Assembly (NCBI GenBank): GCA_000818945.1
Contig: KN805375.1
Span: 9,788-73,787, forward strand
DNA from: Schizochytrium sp. CCTCC M209059
Taxonomy: Eukaryota > Sar > Bigyra > Thraustochytrida > Thraustochytriidae
DNA length: 64,000 nt
Direction: 5' to 3'
Part shown: piece by piece, positions 37,305 through 48,082 of the stretch
Layout of the letters: each line of letters opens with the position of its first letter
Position numbering within the stretch: position 1 is the first letter of the stretch
Position numbers and translations under genes: made by a program
The notes under the pieces: generated by a model
The model's database searches: none
Told to the model about the DNA's origin: nothing
Seen by the model: only the letters and a program-made list of their open reading frames with translations

Positions 37305-39453
37305 TCCGGCCATGAGAACCGCCCGGCCGCCTGGCCGACCGACCCGACATTGTCCTTGAGCAAGAAGAGAAAAGATCGGCTGTGCTCGGCGGGTTGATGA
37401 TGGAGCTTCTGCACACCTCCTTGCAAAGGAAACCCCCGGTAGTGCATCCCGGCGGGCGAACGGGTTCCAGTCTCGCACACGCTGTGCAGTCGCGTTGTTG
37501 ACTGTGAGCCCGCGCTTTCCGAGATCCTCCCTGCGGTTTGCGCAAAAAAGTGCATCTCTTCTTCTTCTTCTTTGCGCGCTACATTTCGCCGTTTCTCGTA
37601 GTTTGCGTAACGCTACCCGTAACCCCTTCATGGCCCTCCCTCCATCCTGTGATTCACTCTGTCGTTCATTCATTCGTTCGCTCCTTCGCTCTTGGCTTGC
37701 TTGCTCGCTCGCTCTTGGCTTGCTCGCTTGCTTGCTCGCCAGTGCCTGTCAACTTGCTCGATACTTTCCTTCTCTGGCCGCGGCCGCCTGTGCCCACGGA
37801 TTTCGCGAGCGAAGCTGGCGCCACTTCCGTGTCGCCTCGCGACAGCGACAGCGACAGCGACTCGTGCCGCCTTGCGCTGTCACTAAACCTGCGGCCACGA
37901 CGTGAAGAGCTCGTCCTGGATGCGAGGCATCAACCAAGCGGAGGCCCGGAAGCAAGGAGGCGGTGGCTGTGGCCCGGCTCAGCGCACGGACTCGGCGCCT
38001 GCGCTTCGACCCGACATCGCGAATTTCGGCGGCTCTTTCGACGGAGCTGAGCTGCGCCGCTGCCGCTTGCATTGCATTGCGTGCAACAAGTTGCAGGCAG
38101 AGGAAACCCAGCTTTTTGCAAGCGAGCGAGCGAGCAAGCAAGCAAGCAAGCAAGCAACTGCGAGCTGCGGATTGTGATGGATGTCGGAGTGTCGATAGAT
38201 TGCTTGCTTGCTTGCTTTCTTGCTTCAAGTTGCTTGCTTGCTTGATTGGTTGATTGAGAGCGATCGCGAGTCATCGATTGATTGATCGATTGACCGTCTC
38301 TCCCGCACGCACGTCAGGGGCTGCCTGCCACCAACTCGCCTCCAAGGATCTCGACTCGGGAGCTCGGGACAATTATCTCCACTTGTACAGCGCGGAGAGA
38401 GAGAGAGAGCGAGCGAGCAAGGCTCTGTCCGCGCCGCGAGAGGCGGGCGCTTCCTCCTTCGCTGGCTCAGCCAGGCTCCGCAGGCGACACGAGCCGGGCG
38501 AGCCACGCCAACCTCGGCCGCTCGTGCTCGAGATCTGACCGGTCTGGACTGGCCGGGTCTGGTGTGCTCCAAGCGGGGTTTCTGCGCGGCGGCCAGAACT
38601 CCGTCCTCCCGCGGGTCCTCGCGGCAGCGACGGTGGTGACGAGAATCTCGTGCGTGGTATTGATTCCCGTCTTGTCTAAACAGGCAAAAAATACCCAAGC
38701 CCAGCTAGCCTAGCTAAACCACGCCGCGCCCGACGGCCAACCCGGAAACCTTCAACCCGAAGGCCGAGCAGACCTGCAGCCGCGAGCTCGCAGAGGCCGG
38801 GGCAGCCGAGGCCGAGGTCGTCGACGCGAGGCCGCGCGAGCCTGCGCTGGAGCGACAGTCGGGCGGCAAGGGCGAGTCCACTTCGGCAAGTTCACGCGCG
38901 CAGTCCAAGGCCGCCCGCCCGCCCGCGGACCCAGACCAACCCGCGGCCTGCGCAGAGCCCAGGAGAGCAGAGCGAGGCAGAGCGCGGCAGACGAGAGGCG
39001 AGCTCCGAGGCCGACTTGCTTGCTTGCTCGCTCGCGCGCGGCGAAAGGGAATCGAGACGAGACGAGCCGCGTCTTGGCTGCGTTAGGGAGGGAGGGACCC
39101 GCCATCTTGACTTGACTTGAAGAGGCCCGCGCCGCGACGAAGAGCTCGCTCCTCGAGGCCGAGCCAAGCCTGAAGCCGCGCGAGGGGAAGCGAGGGCTTT
39201 CGCGGCGAGACAGTACACGCGTCGCGCGCCGCTGACGCTCTCGCCTCGCTTCGCTTCGCTACGTTCCGTTTCGAGCACAGAGGCAGGCAGGCAGGCAGGC
39301 ACGGACGCAAACCCCCCCCCCTCTCCGTGCCTTCTCATCTCCATCTCTTCTCGGACCAACCACCCAAGAGCGGCCTATCGCGGCCGGCCCTCGCGCACGG
39401 GTCCACAACCGACGCGAGCAGCAGCGAGCGGTGGGAAAGCAGGGGAGATCAAC
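37305..39453. other. GC-rich gene-free region upstream of the PAP2 gene
   Basis: About 2.1 kb with a TTC run (37558-37574), GCTT/GCTC tetramers (37680-37742), a GCGA/GCAA tetramer run (38118-38157) and a TTGC run in opposite sense (38201-38246), a GA run (38396-38410), and GCAG tetramers (39281-39302). Frames here are low-complexity. It probably contains the PAP2 promoter and leader. Confidence 0.5.
38118..38246. repeat. Inverted pair of GCAA/TTGC tetranucleotide runs
   Basis: (GCGA)n(GCAA)n at 38118-38157 is followed 43 bp later by (TTGC)n-rich sequence at 38201-38246. The arms are complementary, so a transcript or extruded strand could fold into an imperfect hairpin. Confidence 0.7.
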
Positions 39454-40854
39454 ATGGAGGGAATCCGTAAAGCCGCCAGCAAGCTGGACTGCGTCTCGAA
39501 CGAAGGCTATGACGACAAAACAGGCAAGGTGACCCGTCCGTTTGGATGGTGGACGACCTCATTCCTCTACGACTATGTGGCCCTGATCGTGCTCTTGTAC
39601 ATGCTGGTGTCGCCCCTAGTTGTCTTCAACGTGCACACGCTTAATGTCTTTGACATGGCAGATCCCGCGGTGCAGAGACCACTTTACGATGATCAGCTCA
39701 CTGTTGAGGAGATTCTCATCATGTGCGTCGTGCCGAGCGCCTTCATGTATGCCGTCTTTTTCTTTCGCAGAGGAATGGACTGGCTCGAGGACGCACACAG
39801 TATCTTTTGCACCTTGGCTACGGCGCTTATGATCTCCAACTTCACGTACTTTACCCTCAAAGAAGCTGTGAGCCGGCCCCGACCCGACATTGTAGCGCGC
39901 TGCGCGCCCGCCTGTCTGCGGGATGTCACCTGGACCTGCACTTCGATTGAAAACTACATTGACCCGGACCTCTGCCCCGACTCCTCGTGCTGCCCGGTGC
40001 AATGCGGATTCGTCGATCCGCGCTACGCGCCTGGGACGATTCTTCACTGCAATGCCACCTCGGAGCCTCTCTGGGAACGATGCGGCGCGCTCTGGGGACG
40101 CCTCATCACGGTTGAACAGGCAGAGTGCCAGGGTTTGCAAAGCGTTGGCAAGTACTCTCCGTACACGATCGACCAGGGATTCACGAGCTTCCCGAGCGGT
40201 CACGTGATTAATATTTCGGGCGTCTTCATGTTCAACTGGCTGTACCTGGCTGGCAAGCTGCAAGTGTACGGCCGTAATGTGCAGCAGCGCATGTTGCTTC
40301 CTGCCTTCGCCTTCATGAGCGCCTTCATCTTTGCAGTGCTCTACGTGGTTGAAACGCGCATCTCGAACAACAAGCACCACATTTCCGACTGCATCGCTGG
40401 TCTTCTTGTTGGTATGGTGCCCATGCTCTTTGTTTACCCCATGTACTTTCAGTCCATCTTTCTTGGAGGCGAGCCGCTGCGCAGGCCGAAGCAGTCGTGC
40501 TGGAATGTCCTGGGCCATTTGTGCTGCCGGGACCGAGCACTTCAACAGCCTTGGCCGCAGGAGGGCTGGCTTCCGCTTCCCATGTTCAACGCTGAGAGCC
40601 GCGTGAACGAGGTCGCCACGGGGTCTCTGGCGTCCAAGAACGGAGCCCGGCGTAGTGACTCTCAGAGCACGAATGGTGGATTTGCGACCCAGTCTCAAGA
40701 CCAGGAGGCTAACATTGGCGCGAAAACCTTTGACGAAATCGAAGACAACGGCACGCTCGCCGGAGACTCGTCGTCTTCGTCACAAGCAGCAGGTGGGTCC
40801 GATGCCAGTAAAAAGGACTATGGTACGCTCAATCAGGCTGTCTCGCAGGTTTAG
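39454..40854 (+). CDS. PAP2-family lipid phosphate phosphatase
   Basis: A 466-residue membrane protein. The three PAP2 catalytic motifs are present: KEAVSRPRPD (motif 1, about 140-150), SFPSGH (motif 2, about 244-249), and TRISNNKHHISD (motif 3, about 303-314) with the nucleophilic His. Six hydrophobic helices include YVALIVLLYMLVSPLVVF, SAFMYAVFFF and AFAFMSAFIFAVLYVV. It would dephosphorylate phosphatidate, lysophosphatidate or sphingoid-base phosphates, yielding diacylglycerol or free bases. A Cys-rich extramembrane loop (about 150-215, CAPACLRDVTWTC, CPDSSCCPVQC) between motifs 1 and 2 is larger than usual and may be disulfide-bonded. The last 100 residues are a disordered cytosolic tail. 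It is tail to tail with a lipid kinase gene. Confidence 0.9.
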   Translation: MEGIRKAASKLDCVSNEGYDDKTGKVTRPFGWWTTSFLYDYVALIVLLYMLVSPLVVFNVHTLNVFDMADPAVQRPLYDDQLTVEEILIMCVVPSAFMYAVFFFRRGMDWLEDAHSIFCTLATALMISNFTYFTLKEAVSRPRPDIVARCAPACLRDVTWTCTSIENYIDPDLCPDSSCCPVQCGFVDPRYAPGTILHCNATSEPLWERCGALWGRLITVEQAECQGLQSVGKYSPYTIDQGFTSFPSGHVINISGVFMFNWLYLAGKLQVYGRNVQQRMLLPAFAFMSAFIFAVLYVVETRISNNKHHISDCIAGLLVGMVPMLFVYPMYFQSIFLGGEPLRRPKQSCWNVLGHLCCRDRALQQPWPQEGWLPLPMFNAESRVNEVATGSLASKNGARRSDSQSTNGGFATQSQDQEANIGAKTFDEIEDNGTLAGDSSSSSQAAGGSDASKKDYGTLNQAVSQV

Positions 40855-41247
40855 ATTTTCCGGCGTGGCCCGATTTTACTGTCGTCGTCTTGTTTCTCTT
40901 GAAGACGTGTATCTTTCGATATTTTAAGAATAAAATAAAATCTATTCCTCTCGTCTCGTACTTTACATGGCCTGCACTTGCGCGTTTGCATTCTAATCGA
41001 CTGACTTCCTGATGGCTTGGCTGTTTTAGACCCCTCCTCATCGTCGTCGCAGGGTCGAGTGGACTCTTCATGTTGCAGCTCACGAGACCAAGAGTAAAAG
41101 TTTAGTGCACTAGGCTGTCGTGTTGGCATGAAAACTCAAACTCACGATCGCGCTCTCGCAGATTGGCACCGCGCTCCAGTGAAATATTTGGTTGTCGAGA
41201 AGAGAAGAACATCAAGGCGAGGGAAAGTGTCATGAGAATATTCTTAT
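40855..41247. other. Convergent intergenic gap
   Basis: 3' flanks of the PAP2 and lipid kinase genes; AT-rich around 40920-40945. No gene seen. Confidence 0.5.
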
Positions 41248-43026
41248 TCACTTGAGGTACGAGAAGAAATCAGACTGACCACGTGTGGCTCGCACCTGAA
41301 TTCGCTGCAAAGGTTCGCTGAGTAGCTCGCCGTCCACAACGAGCTTGCCCGGAACGCAGGTTTCCGGCGCTAACGCCTCGATTCGAAAGGCGCGAGCGCG
41401 AATGCGCTCCCATCCAGGGACGTCGAACTGCTCGCCTGTATCGAGAGCAAGCAGTCCGCGCACAAAATCGACGCGGCTAATGTCTCGTACCAGAACAATT
41501 TCAATGCAGCCGCTGTCTGGCGCAGCCTCGGGAACGAGATTTGATGTCGAGCTCGGGTGCGTCACGTTGAGTGCCCACAAGAGCAAAAACTTTCCCGACA
41601 CGGATGTCCATGTCACTGGCGCGGGTGCGTCGACCGCCAGACCTTCTCCGTCAAGATCATCGCTGGCCTGAGCGTCTTGCGTCGCGTCAAACGGCAAGTA
41701 AGAGAAGGTACTCGAGTATTTGCGTAAGCGAAAAAGATTAATGACAGCCTGGACGGTGAAGCGCGCGCCTCCGAGCGCGCGAAGAGGCTCGGATTCAATG
41801 TCAGTGTCAGAAACAAAGGCCCATGCAATGGAGAGGCTGGCAAAGCAAGGCTCGAGAACGTGGCCGTCCTTGTGCAGCATGTCGACCTGCCACATATCGA
41901 GGGCCTGCACGCGTCCGCGGGCGATTCCGATTGCCGCAGAGATGGGATCGTTGATAGGTTCATTGACAGCATGGTGTAGCGATGCCGCAATTCCATTTCC
42001 AGAACCAGCTGGAATGGCCCCAACCGGAACATGGATTCGTCCGGAGCCAGCAATTCTTTTCAAGCCCTGCATAGCCTCGAAGATGATGCCATCGCCACCG
42101 ACGACAATAATTCCGTCGAGTTCATGCAGCCTGTCCTGATGATGCAAGACAATATGCATGGCGTCCATCGGGCCCTTGGTTTCTACAACCTCGCAGGAGA
42201 TGCGGGACGCCTCAAAGATGGGCTTGACCTGGCTTGCAAAGATTTCTCCAGCACAGCCCTGGCCGCTCTGCGGTGAAATAATAACCAACATCCGCTTGGA
42301 TTTGCTGATGCATACATCAGGCGAGTTCTTACCGGAGACCGCCGCGACGATGGCATATTCCCAATGATGCACGAGGTCTGGCGTATCTGCACTCAAAACA
42401 ATCTCTTCCATCTCGTCGCGTACAAGACGAGGTCCGCAGCAGGGCGACGACGAAGCATGAACTTGGGAACTTGACGGCATTATGGATGTCGATGAGGACA
42501 TGTTTCCATTATTGGCGTCCGACGAGGAACAGCAGCATGACAGACGCTTTCGCGCCGTGTGGCAGCAGCAGGAGCAGCAGTAGCAGCAGAGGCAGCACCA
42601 TATGGCTTTGCTGCACGCCCCGTGCTCTGCGCAAAGGGGAAAGGAGACAATGACAATTTCGGCATCTTCGTCATCGTGTGCGAGAGTACTACCGTAGCTT
42701 GAGTTTGAGTTGCGCCGCGAAAGAGAGTCCCATGTTGATTCGCCTCTGGGGCGCAGGTAGACGGCTGTGATGTCCTGAAGCCAGACCTCGCGGGTAACGT
42801 GGCCGGACGAGGTGTCAACGACTTGCAAGACGTCCTCTGAAAGAGTTACGGTGACGGGCCCGTCCACGCCTCTGCATCGTAGATCAGATGGGCCTGACTC
42901 GAGCAGAAATTCAAGATCGTTTTGCATATAGCCATTTTGCCCGCTGCTATTGTTGTTGCCGGGACCGCTGCCGGCCATGTTGTGTAGAAGGGGCTCTTGC
43001 TCGGCGCCATGTTGCCGTGAGGCCAT
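41248..43026 (-). CDS. Sphingosine/diacylglycerol-type lipid kinase with cysteine cluster
   Basis: A 592-residue kinase of the DAGK-catalytic fold. RMLVIISPQSGQGCAGEIF corresponds to the NP.SG.G.A start of the domain (about residue 250), VVGGDGIIFEAMQGL to the GGDG nucleotide motif (about 310), and VPVGAIPAGSGNGIAASL to the PAGSGN substrate-side motif. The C-terminus (LVVDGELL, IQVRATRG) is typical of sphingosine and ceramide kinases. An N-terminal PH-like part (VTVTLSEDVLQVVDTSSG, LQDITAVYLRP) precedes it. Between them, about residues 138-167 contain 13 cysteines, including CCLCCYCCSCCC, suggesting heavy S-acylation. The open frame begins earlier at a TTG; first ATG is 43026. Long-chain-base kinase is favoured; ceramide kinase is possible. 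Confidence 0.85.
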   Translation of the reverse strand: MASRQHGAEQEPLLHNMAGSGPGNNNSSGQNGYMQNDLEFLLESGPSDLRCRGVDGPVTVTLSEDVLQVVDTSSGHVTREVWLQDITAVYLRPRGESTWDSLSRRNSNSSYGSTLAHDDEDAEIVIVSFPLCAEHGACSKAIWCCLCCYCCSCCCHTARKRLSCCCSSSDANNGNMSSSTSIMPSSSQVHASSSPCCGPRLVRDEMEEIVLSADTPDLVHHWEYAIVAAVSGKNSPDVCISKSKRMLVIISPQSGQGCAGEIFASQVKPIFEASRISCEVVETKGPMDAMHIVLHHQDRLHELDGIIVVGGDGIIFEAMQGLKRIAGSGRIHVPVGAIPAGSGNGIAASLHHAVNEPINDPISAAIGIARGRVQALDMWQVDMLHKDGHVLEPCFASLSIAWAFVSDTDIESEPLRALGGARFTVQAVINLFRLRKYSSTFSYLPFDATQDAQASDDLDGEGLAVDAPAPVTWTSVSGKFLLLWALNVTHPSSTSNLVPEAAPDSGCIEIVLVRDISRVDFVRGLLALDTGEQFDVPGWERIRARAFRIEALAPETCVPGKLVVDGELLSEPLQRIQVRATRGQSDFFSYLK

Positions 43027-43621
43027 CCTTGCTGTTTTGCAGTTAATTTGCTTGCCGACGACAGCTGCGCGTGGGAGTGAACAGCGGGCTCCGCTGCTCG
43101 GACCGCCTTTCGGCGCCAAGGCCTTACGCTAGACGGCCCGGCGCGCGCGCGCGCGAGCTGGGGGCGCACGTATTTGCAAGTGGAATTGCGAGAGGCTCAA
43201 CCAAAAAGATACTAGGCGAGGGACCCTAAATTCTTCTGTTGGGCCATTGGGTACCTAGATCAGGCTCATGCGTGTGGATCCGAGCCAACATGGAGACACG
43301 AATGCTCGTGAGTCTCGGAAGCGATATAATTGAGACAACAATAACAACAACGGGACAAGTTTGAAACTTGATGTTGTAGCCACCGGCGCGAATATCTCCG
43401 CTTTTGCCAGGCAAATGAAAGCGTTTAATTGGACCAAAAAAAACTTTGCTGCAGTACTGGTGCGCCTGCGAACGATTCTGTTACACTGACAGTCCGACTT
43501 TGGTCAATCTGCGATGTAAAGTCCTCATCTTTTTTAAGCAAGAGAGATGAATGAATCTGTTGCCGTTTCTCGAATCACCTTACATGCAAATCGAAAGTTA
43601 GAAATAGCGACAGACCAACTA

Positions 43622-43701
43622 TCCTTTACCAAGAACGTTAATTTCCTTTCAAGGACTTTATTCCTTTGCCAGGAACTTGTTTCCCCTTTGAAGGACTTTA
43701 C
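43622..43701 (+). repeat. Duplicated 40-bp unit
   Basis: 43622-43661 and 43662-43701 are tandem diverged copies. Both begin TCCTTT(A/G)CCA(A/G)GAAC and end AAGGACTTTA(T/C); internal bases differ at several sites. Within each copy CCTT and AAGG segments are inverted relative to one another. Confidence 0.8.
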
Positions 43702-44689
43702 TGCCCGAGGCCTGGTCTCTGTTTCCCTGAAAGCGTCAAGGTCGTCAAAGCGTGTCTTGAGTGAAGCGTGACCTAGCTCATCGGTGTCTTTCTTTTATCA
43801 GCTCCCTGCCACTCATTGTACGTCTCATGAAAAAGGCCAGAAAAAGCTCCCCAAGTTCAAATTTCGCCTATACCAATGCAGTAGGGCCCAGGTAGGACTG
43901 GAGAGGTCTGGAGTTTGTTGGGAAAGAACGCTCCTATACATACATAAATTTACAATGAAAAGTTGGGCAAGAACAAGTCCAAAAGTAACAAGATTGCTGG
44001 TCATTTTCCTTTTTGTTTTATGCGATAAATGAAAGTTGAGCCCGAGCTCTGACTTGCCTGGTGTCGACAAGAAATGACTTTCAACTCACGCGAACAAGTA
44101 CCTGGGTAAAATTGGGGCCCGCGTTTATGTTGATTAGCAAGACTTGTAAGTACAAACGAAGTGAAGGGCAAAAAGAAAAAGAAGAGGAAGAAGAAGAAGA
44201 AAAAGAAGGAGAAGGTCATCTTCAAGGTTCAAAGCCTAGTCCTTTAGGAAGGCTAACTTCAGAGGTGGGTTCAATTCTTGCCTGGCCCGGCCCGTCCGGA
44301 CTGGCTTGGCCTGGCACACTTCTACATCCCGGCAAGAATCGCATCCGCCGTCGTCTGATCAAAGGAAATGTTCAATTGTTTTTCACTTGGTTGTTCGCAG
44401 ACCGTCCAGCGAGCAAGCGAGCAAGCGAGCAAGCGACGCGACGGGAAAGGCACGCGTCACTGCATATTCTGGACTCGTGCAAGTGAACAAATTGCAAGTC
44501 ATGTGCAGCACGCGCAGGACAGTCCATAGAGAGGGAAAGAGGGAGAGGGAGAGAGGGAGTGGCGATCTTTGGATCTGAAAAACAAAGGAAGTAAGGAAAC
44601 AAGGAGAGTCGTCAAGTCAAATCGGCTTGCGGCCAAGCGCTAGCTGCAGGCAGCCAGCTGATTTTTGCATTTTTGCTAGCCCTGAATCT

Positions 44690-44775
44690 GTTTGCGTCTG
44701 CAAATGCGTCTGCGTCTGCGAATGCGTCTGCGAATGCGTCTGCGAATGCGAATGCGAATGCGAATGCGTCGTCGT
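44690..44775 (+). repeat. TGCGTC/TGCGAA hexanucleotide repeat
   Basis: About fourteen hexamers alternating TGCGTC, TGCGAA, TGCAAA and similar variants. Confidence 0.85.
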
Positions 44776-47525
44776 CGGCGTGACATACGTGTGCGAATTG
44801 CTGCTTGCAGGGCCTTCCGTGCTGGTGTCCCGGCAAGGAGATTTTGATTTCGCCCGGAGTTGCTCCAACGAGCTCATTTTACTTCTGGAAGAGTGGCATA
44901 CGTGGCACAACACTGAAAGCAGCTTCACAGAGACATGATTGTGAGCTGCCGGCCACAGCCAGAAACTGCCACAGCCATACTAGACGAACGCACACACTAC
45001 CAGGGCGCGCGCCGCACCGCGAATTTCATTTCATCGTCAGGTCGTCCTTCCTCATCCTAAGACTCACGAGCGAGGTTTTTTCTTTCCTCGCGAGGGTCCT
45101 GAGCCGCAGCGCCGAGGCCTCTACAGCTAGCTAGCTAGCATGCGTGGATGGCCTGAATCGAAAAGCGTGCGAGCTTGCTTGAGCCTGTGCCTATCACAGG
45201 TTGAGCCTAAGCTGGGTCTTCCAAGTTTCGCGGCTTCATTGCCCGAGAGACCGAGGTGAGTAACAACAAAAAGAGGCCGGGACTGCAACTCGCTTTCCAC
45301 CACTGGCCGTGGCCTTTCGTCCGTGCCGGACTTCCAAGGAGGGCCCGTCACTGCATACGCCCGGTTCCAAAGCCCGGCAGTGACGAGCCCAAGCGGTCCG
45401 AAAGGCATTTCTGCGCAACACATGCAGAGCAGACGTGCGCGCCCAAGCGCTTCCGTCCGTCGGTCCGTCCGCGCGAGCAAGTTTCGCGCGGCAGCGGCAC
45501 GGAGGAGAGACAAGAGACAAGAGGAAGTCGCGGCATGGCCGATGCTCGATGTATCTATCTGTCAGCCGTCTCGTGCCAGCCCATTCACCACCACCGCCGC
45601 CAGCTAGACCAGCGCTCTGCCGTGGCCTCACCGTCAGGCAGGCGAAGCGAACCAAGCCTAGCCGCGTCGCGGTGAGCCGCTGCCGAGCCGAGCCGTGCCG
45701 AGTCGAGCCGAGGCTCGGCACGGTGCAGTGCATTCATTCCTTGCGAGCGCTTCATTTTTGTTCCAGGGAGGGTGTGCGCCGTATGCCACCGGGGGAGGGT
45801 GATCCGGCCCCGCCGCACGAGCGAGCGCCTTGCTGGCCTCGTCCAATGCCCGCGGCAGCACAGAAGACGCGCGAGCGCGCTTGACGGCAGGCGGAGACGG
45901 CGCGCACGCGCATCAGATCAGCCAGCCGCAGCCTGCAGGCAGCCAGAATGAAGGAAAGACCGAATGAAAGAAAGAAGAAAGCTTGGGCTGGCCGCGAAGC
46001 GAAGGGGCGAGCAGGAAGAAAGCTGGCGCCGGGAGTGTTGGGCGCATCACCGCGGAGGGCGGCGACGCAGACCCTGCGTGCGGGGAGGATTTGTGGTTGC
46101 CATGGTGCCTGACCGACAGTGAGCCAGCCAGCCAGCAACGTCGCAGCTCTCTTACCTGACTCTCTGTATACTTGCAAGATCAGCCTGCTGCTGCTGTTGC
46201 AGGCGCCCTGCGCGGCCGGACAAACTGGCTGGCCGCTGCCGGCCGACCCGGGCTGTGGCAGAGCATGGTTCCTGTTTAAGGGGCGACGAGGCAGGCGGCG
46301 ATGGTTTTTGACAGACATCTTTTTTGTTCATGTGCCGCGGCACTTTGGCTCCGTCGCGAGCGTCCTTGCACCGGCTGGGCGTCGTCGCGGGCTGCTCGGT
46401 CGGTCCTATTCACCCCTTTCTGCGGTCGACGGAGAGCGGCCCTGTTCCAGGCCAGGCCAGGCCAGGCCAAGCCGTGATGGCGTGGCCGACAGCGAGACGC
46501 CAACGACGCTCGCTCGCTCGCTCGCAGGGGTGCATTGCAGTGCAGTGCAGCGCAGCGCTGAGCAGTGCAGGCAGCTTCGCAAGCTTCGCAAGCAAGCGAG
46601 CAAGCCCCCGCCAGCCAGCAAGCACGGCTGCCCGTGGCGGAAAACAATGAATGAATGAAAGAATGAATGGAAGGAGGAAGGAAGGAAGAAAGGAAAGAAG
46701 GAAGGCAGAGCGGCGAGAAAGGCACTTCTTGCGAAAAGACCTGGAAGGAGATGGAGGAGAAGATATAACCCGCGAGCCTCTCGAAGGACGGATTCTTGCT
46801 TGATCTTGCTTGATCTTTTTTGTTTTGGCTTGCTGTTTCCTGGCCTGCCTCGGCATGAGTCGGCACGGCTGCTGCCGCGGACGGGCCGGGGAAGGACGAC
46901 GAAGGCGCGTCGCAAAGGGAGCGGTCCAAGCCTCGGCTTGACGCGGGTAGACTTGCGTTGCCTTGCGATCATCGCGTGAGTTGCCCTTGTTTAAGAAAAG
47001 TCACGCAACGCAAGGGAGAAAGGGCGTCGCGAGAGAGAGGGAGAGAGAGAGAGAGGCCTAAGATTTGAATCCAACCGTGCATCCATCCATCCACCTGGCA
47101 GGGCTACTCGCCTGACGGAGCGTGCGCGACCTCACTCAGCACCACTGCCTTGCGCTGTCCTGTTCTCTGCTCCGGTGTCTTGGCGGCATGCATGGACGCG
47201 TGCAGGCCTGGAGCGCCGCCGTGCGTGCACTCGTCGGTCTCGCACCACGCGTTTGTGCTGGCCCAGCCCGCGTGTACGCGCGGCACGGGCCTCCGCTCTC
47301 TACGGCAAGCAGCAGCAGCAGCAGCCAGCAGCAGCCGCTCGCTCGCTCGCGCGCCCGCGGCGGCGCGGCGCGGCGAGGCGCATCATCGCGCGAGGCGGAG
47401 ACGCGCCGCCGCGAGCGAAGATAGCGAGGCCTGCCTGCATCGTGAATGAAGGAATGAAATGGAAAGCGACGCAATGAACGAAGGCCCGTTCTCGCGTTCG
47501 TTCCAAGAAGGCCCTCGATTTGAAT

Positions 47526-47605
47526 CGCTTTTTCAAACCACCGCTTTTTCAAATCATCGCTTTTTCAAATCATCGCTTTTTCAAATCATCGCTTTTTCAA
47601 ATCGT
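47526..47605 (+). repeat. Five 16-bp tandem repeats
   Basis: Units CGCTTTTTCAAATCAT at 47526, 47542, 47558, 47574 and 47590; copies 2-4 are identical, copies 1 and 5 differ by 1-3 bases, and a degenerate sixth follows. The unit contains TTTTTCAAAT and is AT-rich within a GC-rich gap. Confidence 0.95.
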
Positions 47606-47884
47606 CGCTTTTTTTCTCGAGAAGAAAATCCAGCCCAGCCTGCCTGCCTGCGTCTGTCTGCCAAGGAGAGATCCAACCCAGCGCCCAGCCCGTCCGTCGC
47701 CCTCGCTGCGCGCCTGCCCGCCTGCGCGCCTCCGCGCGCCTTCTTCCCTCGCCGCGCTTCCTGCCCGCGGCTGACGCGCTGCGCCGCGGCCTCGTGCGCC
47801 GCGTCGCGTCGCCGCGCCTGCCTCAGAGGGAGAGGGACGCAAAAAAGGCGCAGAGAGCCTCTCCTTTCCATCCCATTCCGTGCC

Positions 47885-47886
47885 CT

Positions 47887-47935
<49 letters not shown>

Positions 47936-48082
47936 TTTCCTTCTCTCCCTCTCTCCGGCGGACGCAGGAAGCACGGCGGAAAAGGGCGCGCGCAGAGGGG
48001 ACGGGCGCCGCGCGCGCCACTGGCGGCGAGGCAGAAGCCAAGAAAGAAAGAAGGAAAGAAAGAAAGAAAGAAAAAAAGAAAG
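47885..48082. repeat. Inverted CTTT and GAAA runs
   Basis: A (TTTC)n pyrimidine run of about 50 bp (47885-47940) is followed about 100 bp later by a (GAAA)n purine run (48037-48082). The two are complementary and could pair, or form intramolecular triplex DNA. Confidence 0.8.

Noticed and set aside
44220..44300. GGTGGGTTCAATTC resembling a tRNA T-arm
   Set aside because: Stem relies on wobble pairs, and no complementary acceptor strand is found upstream.
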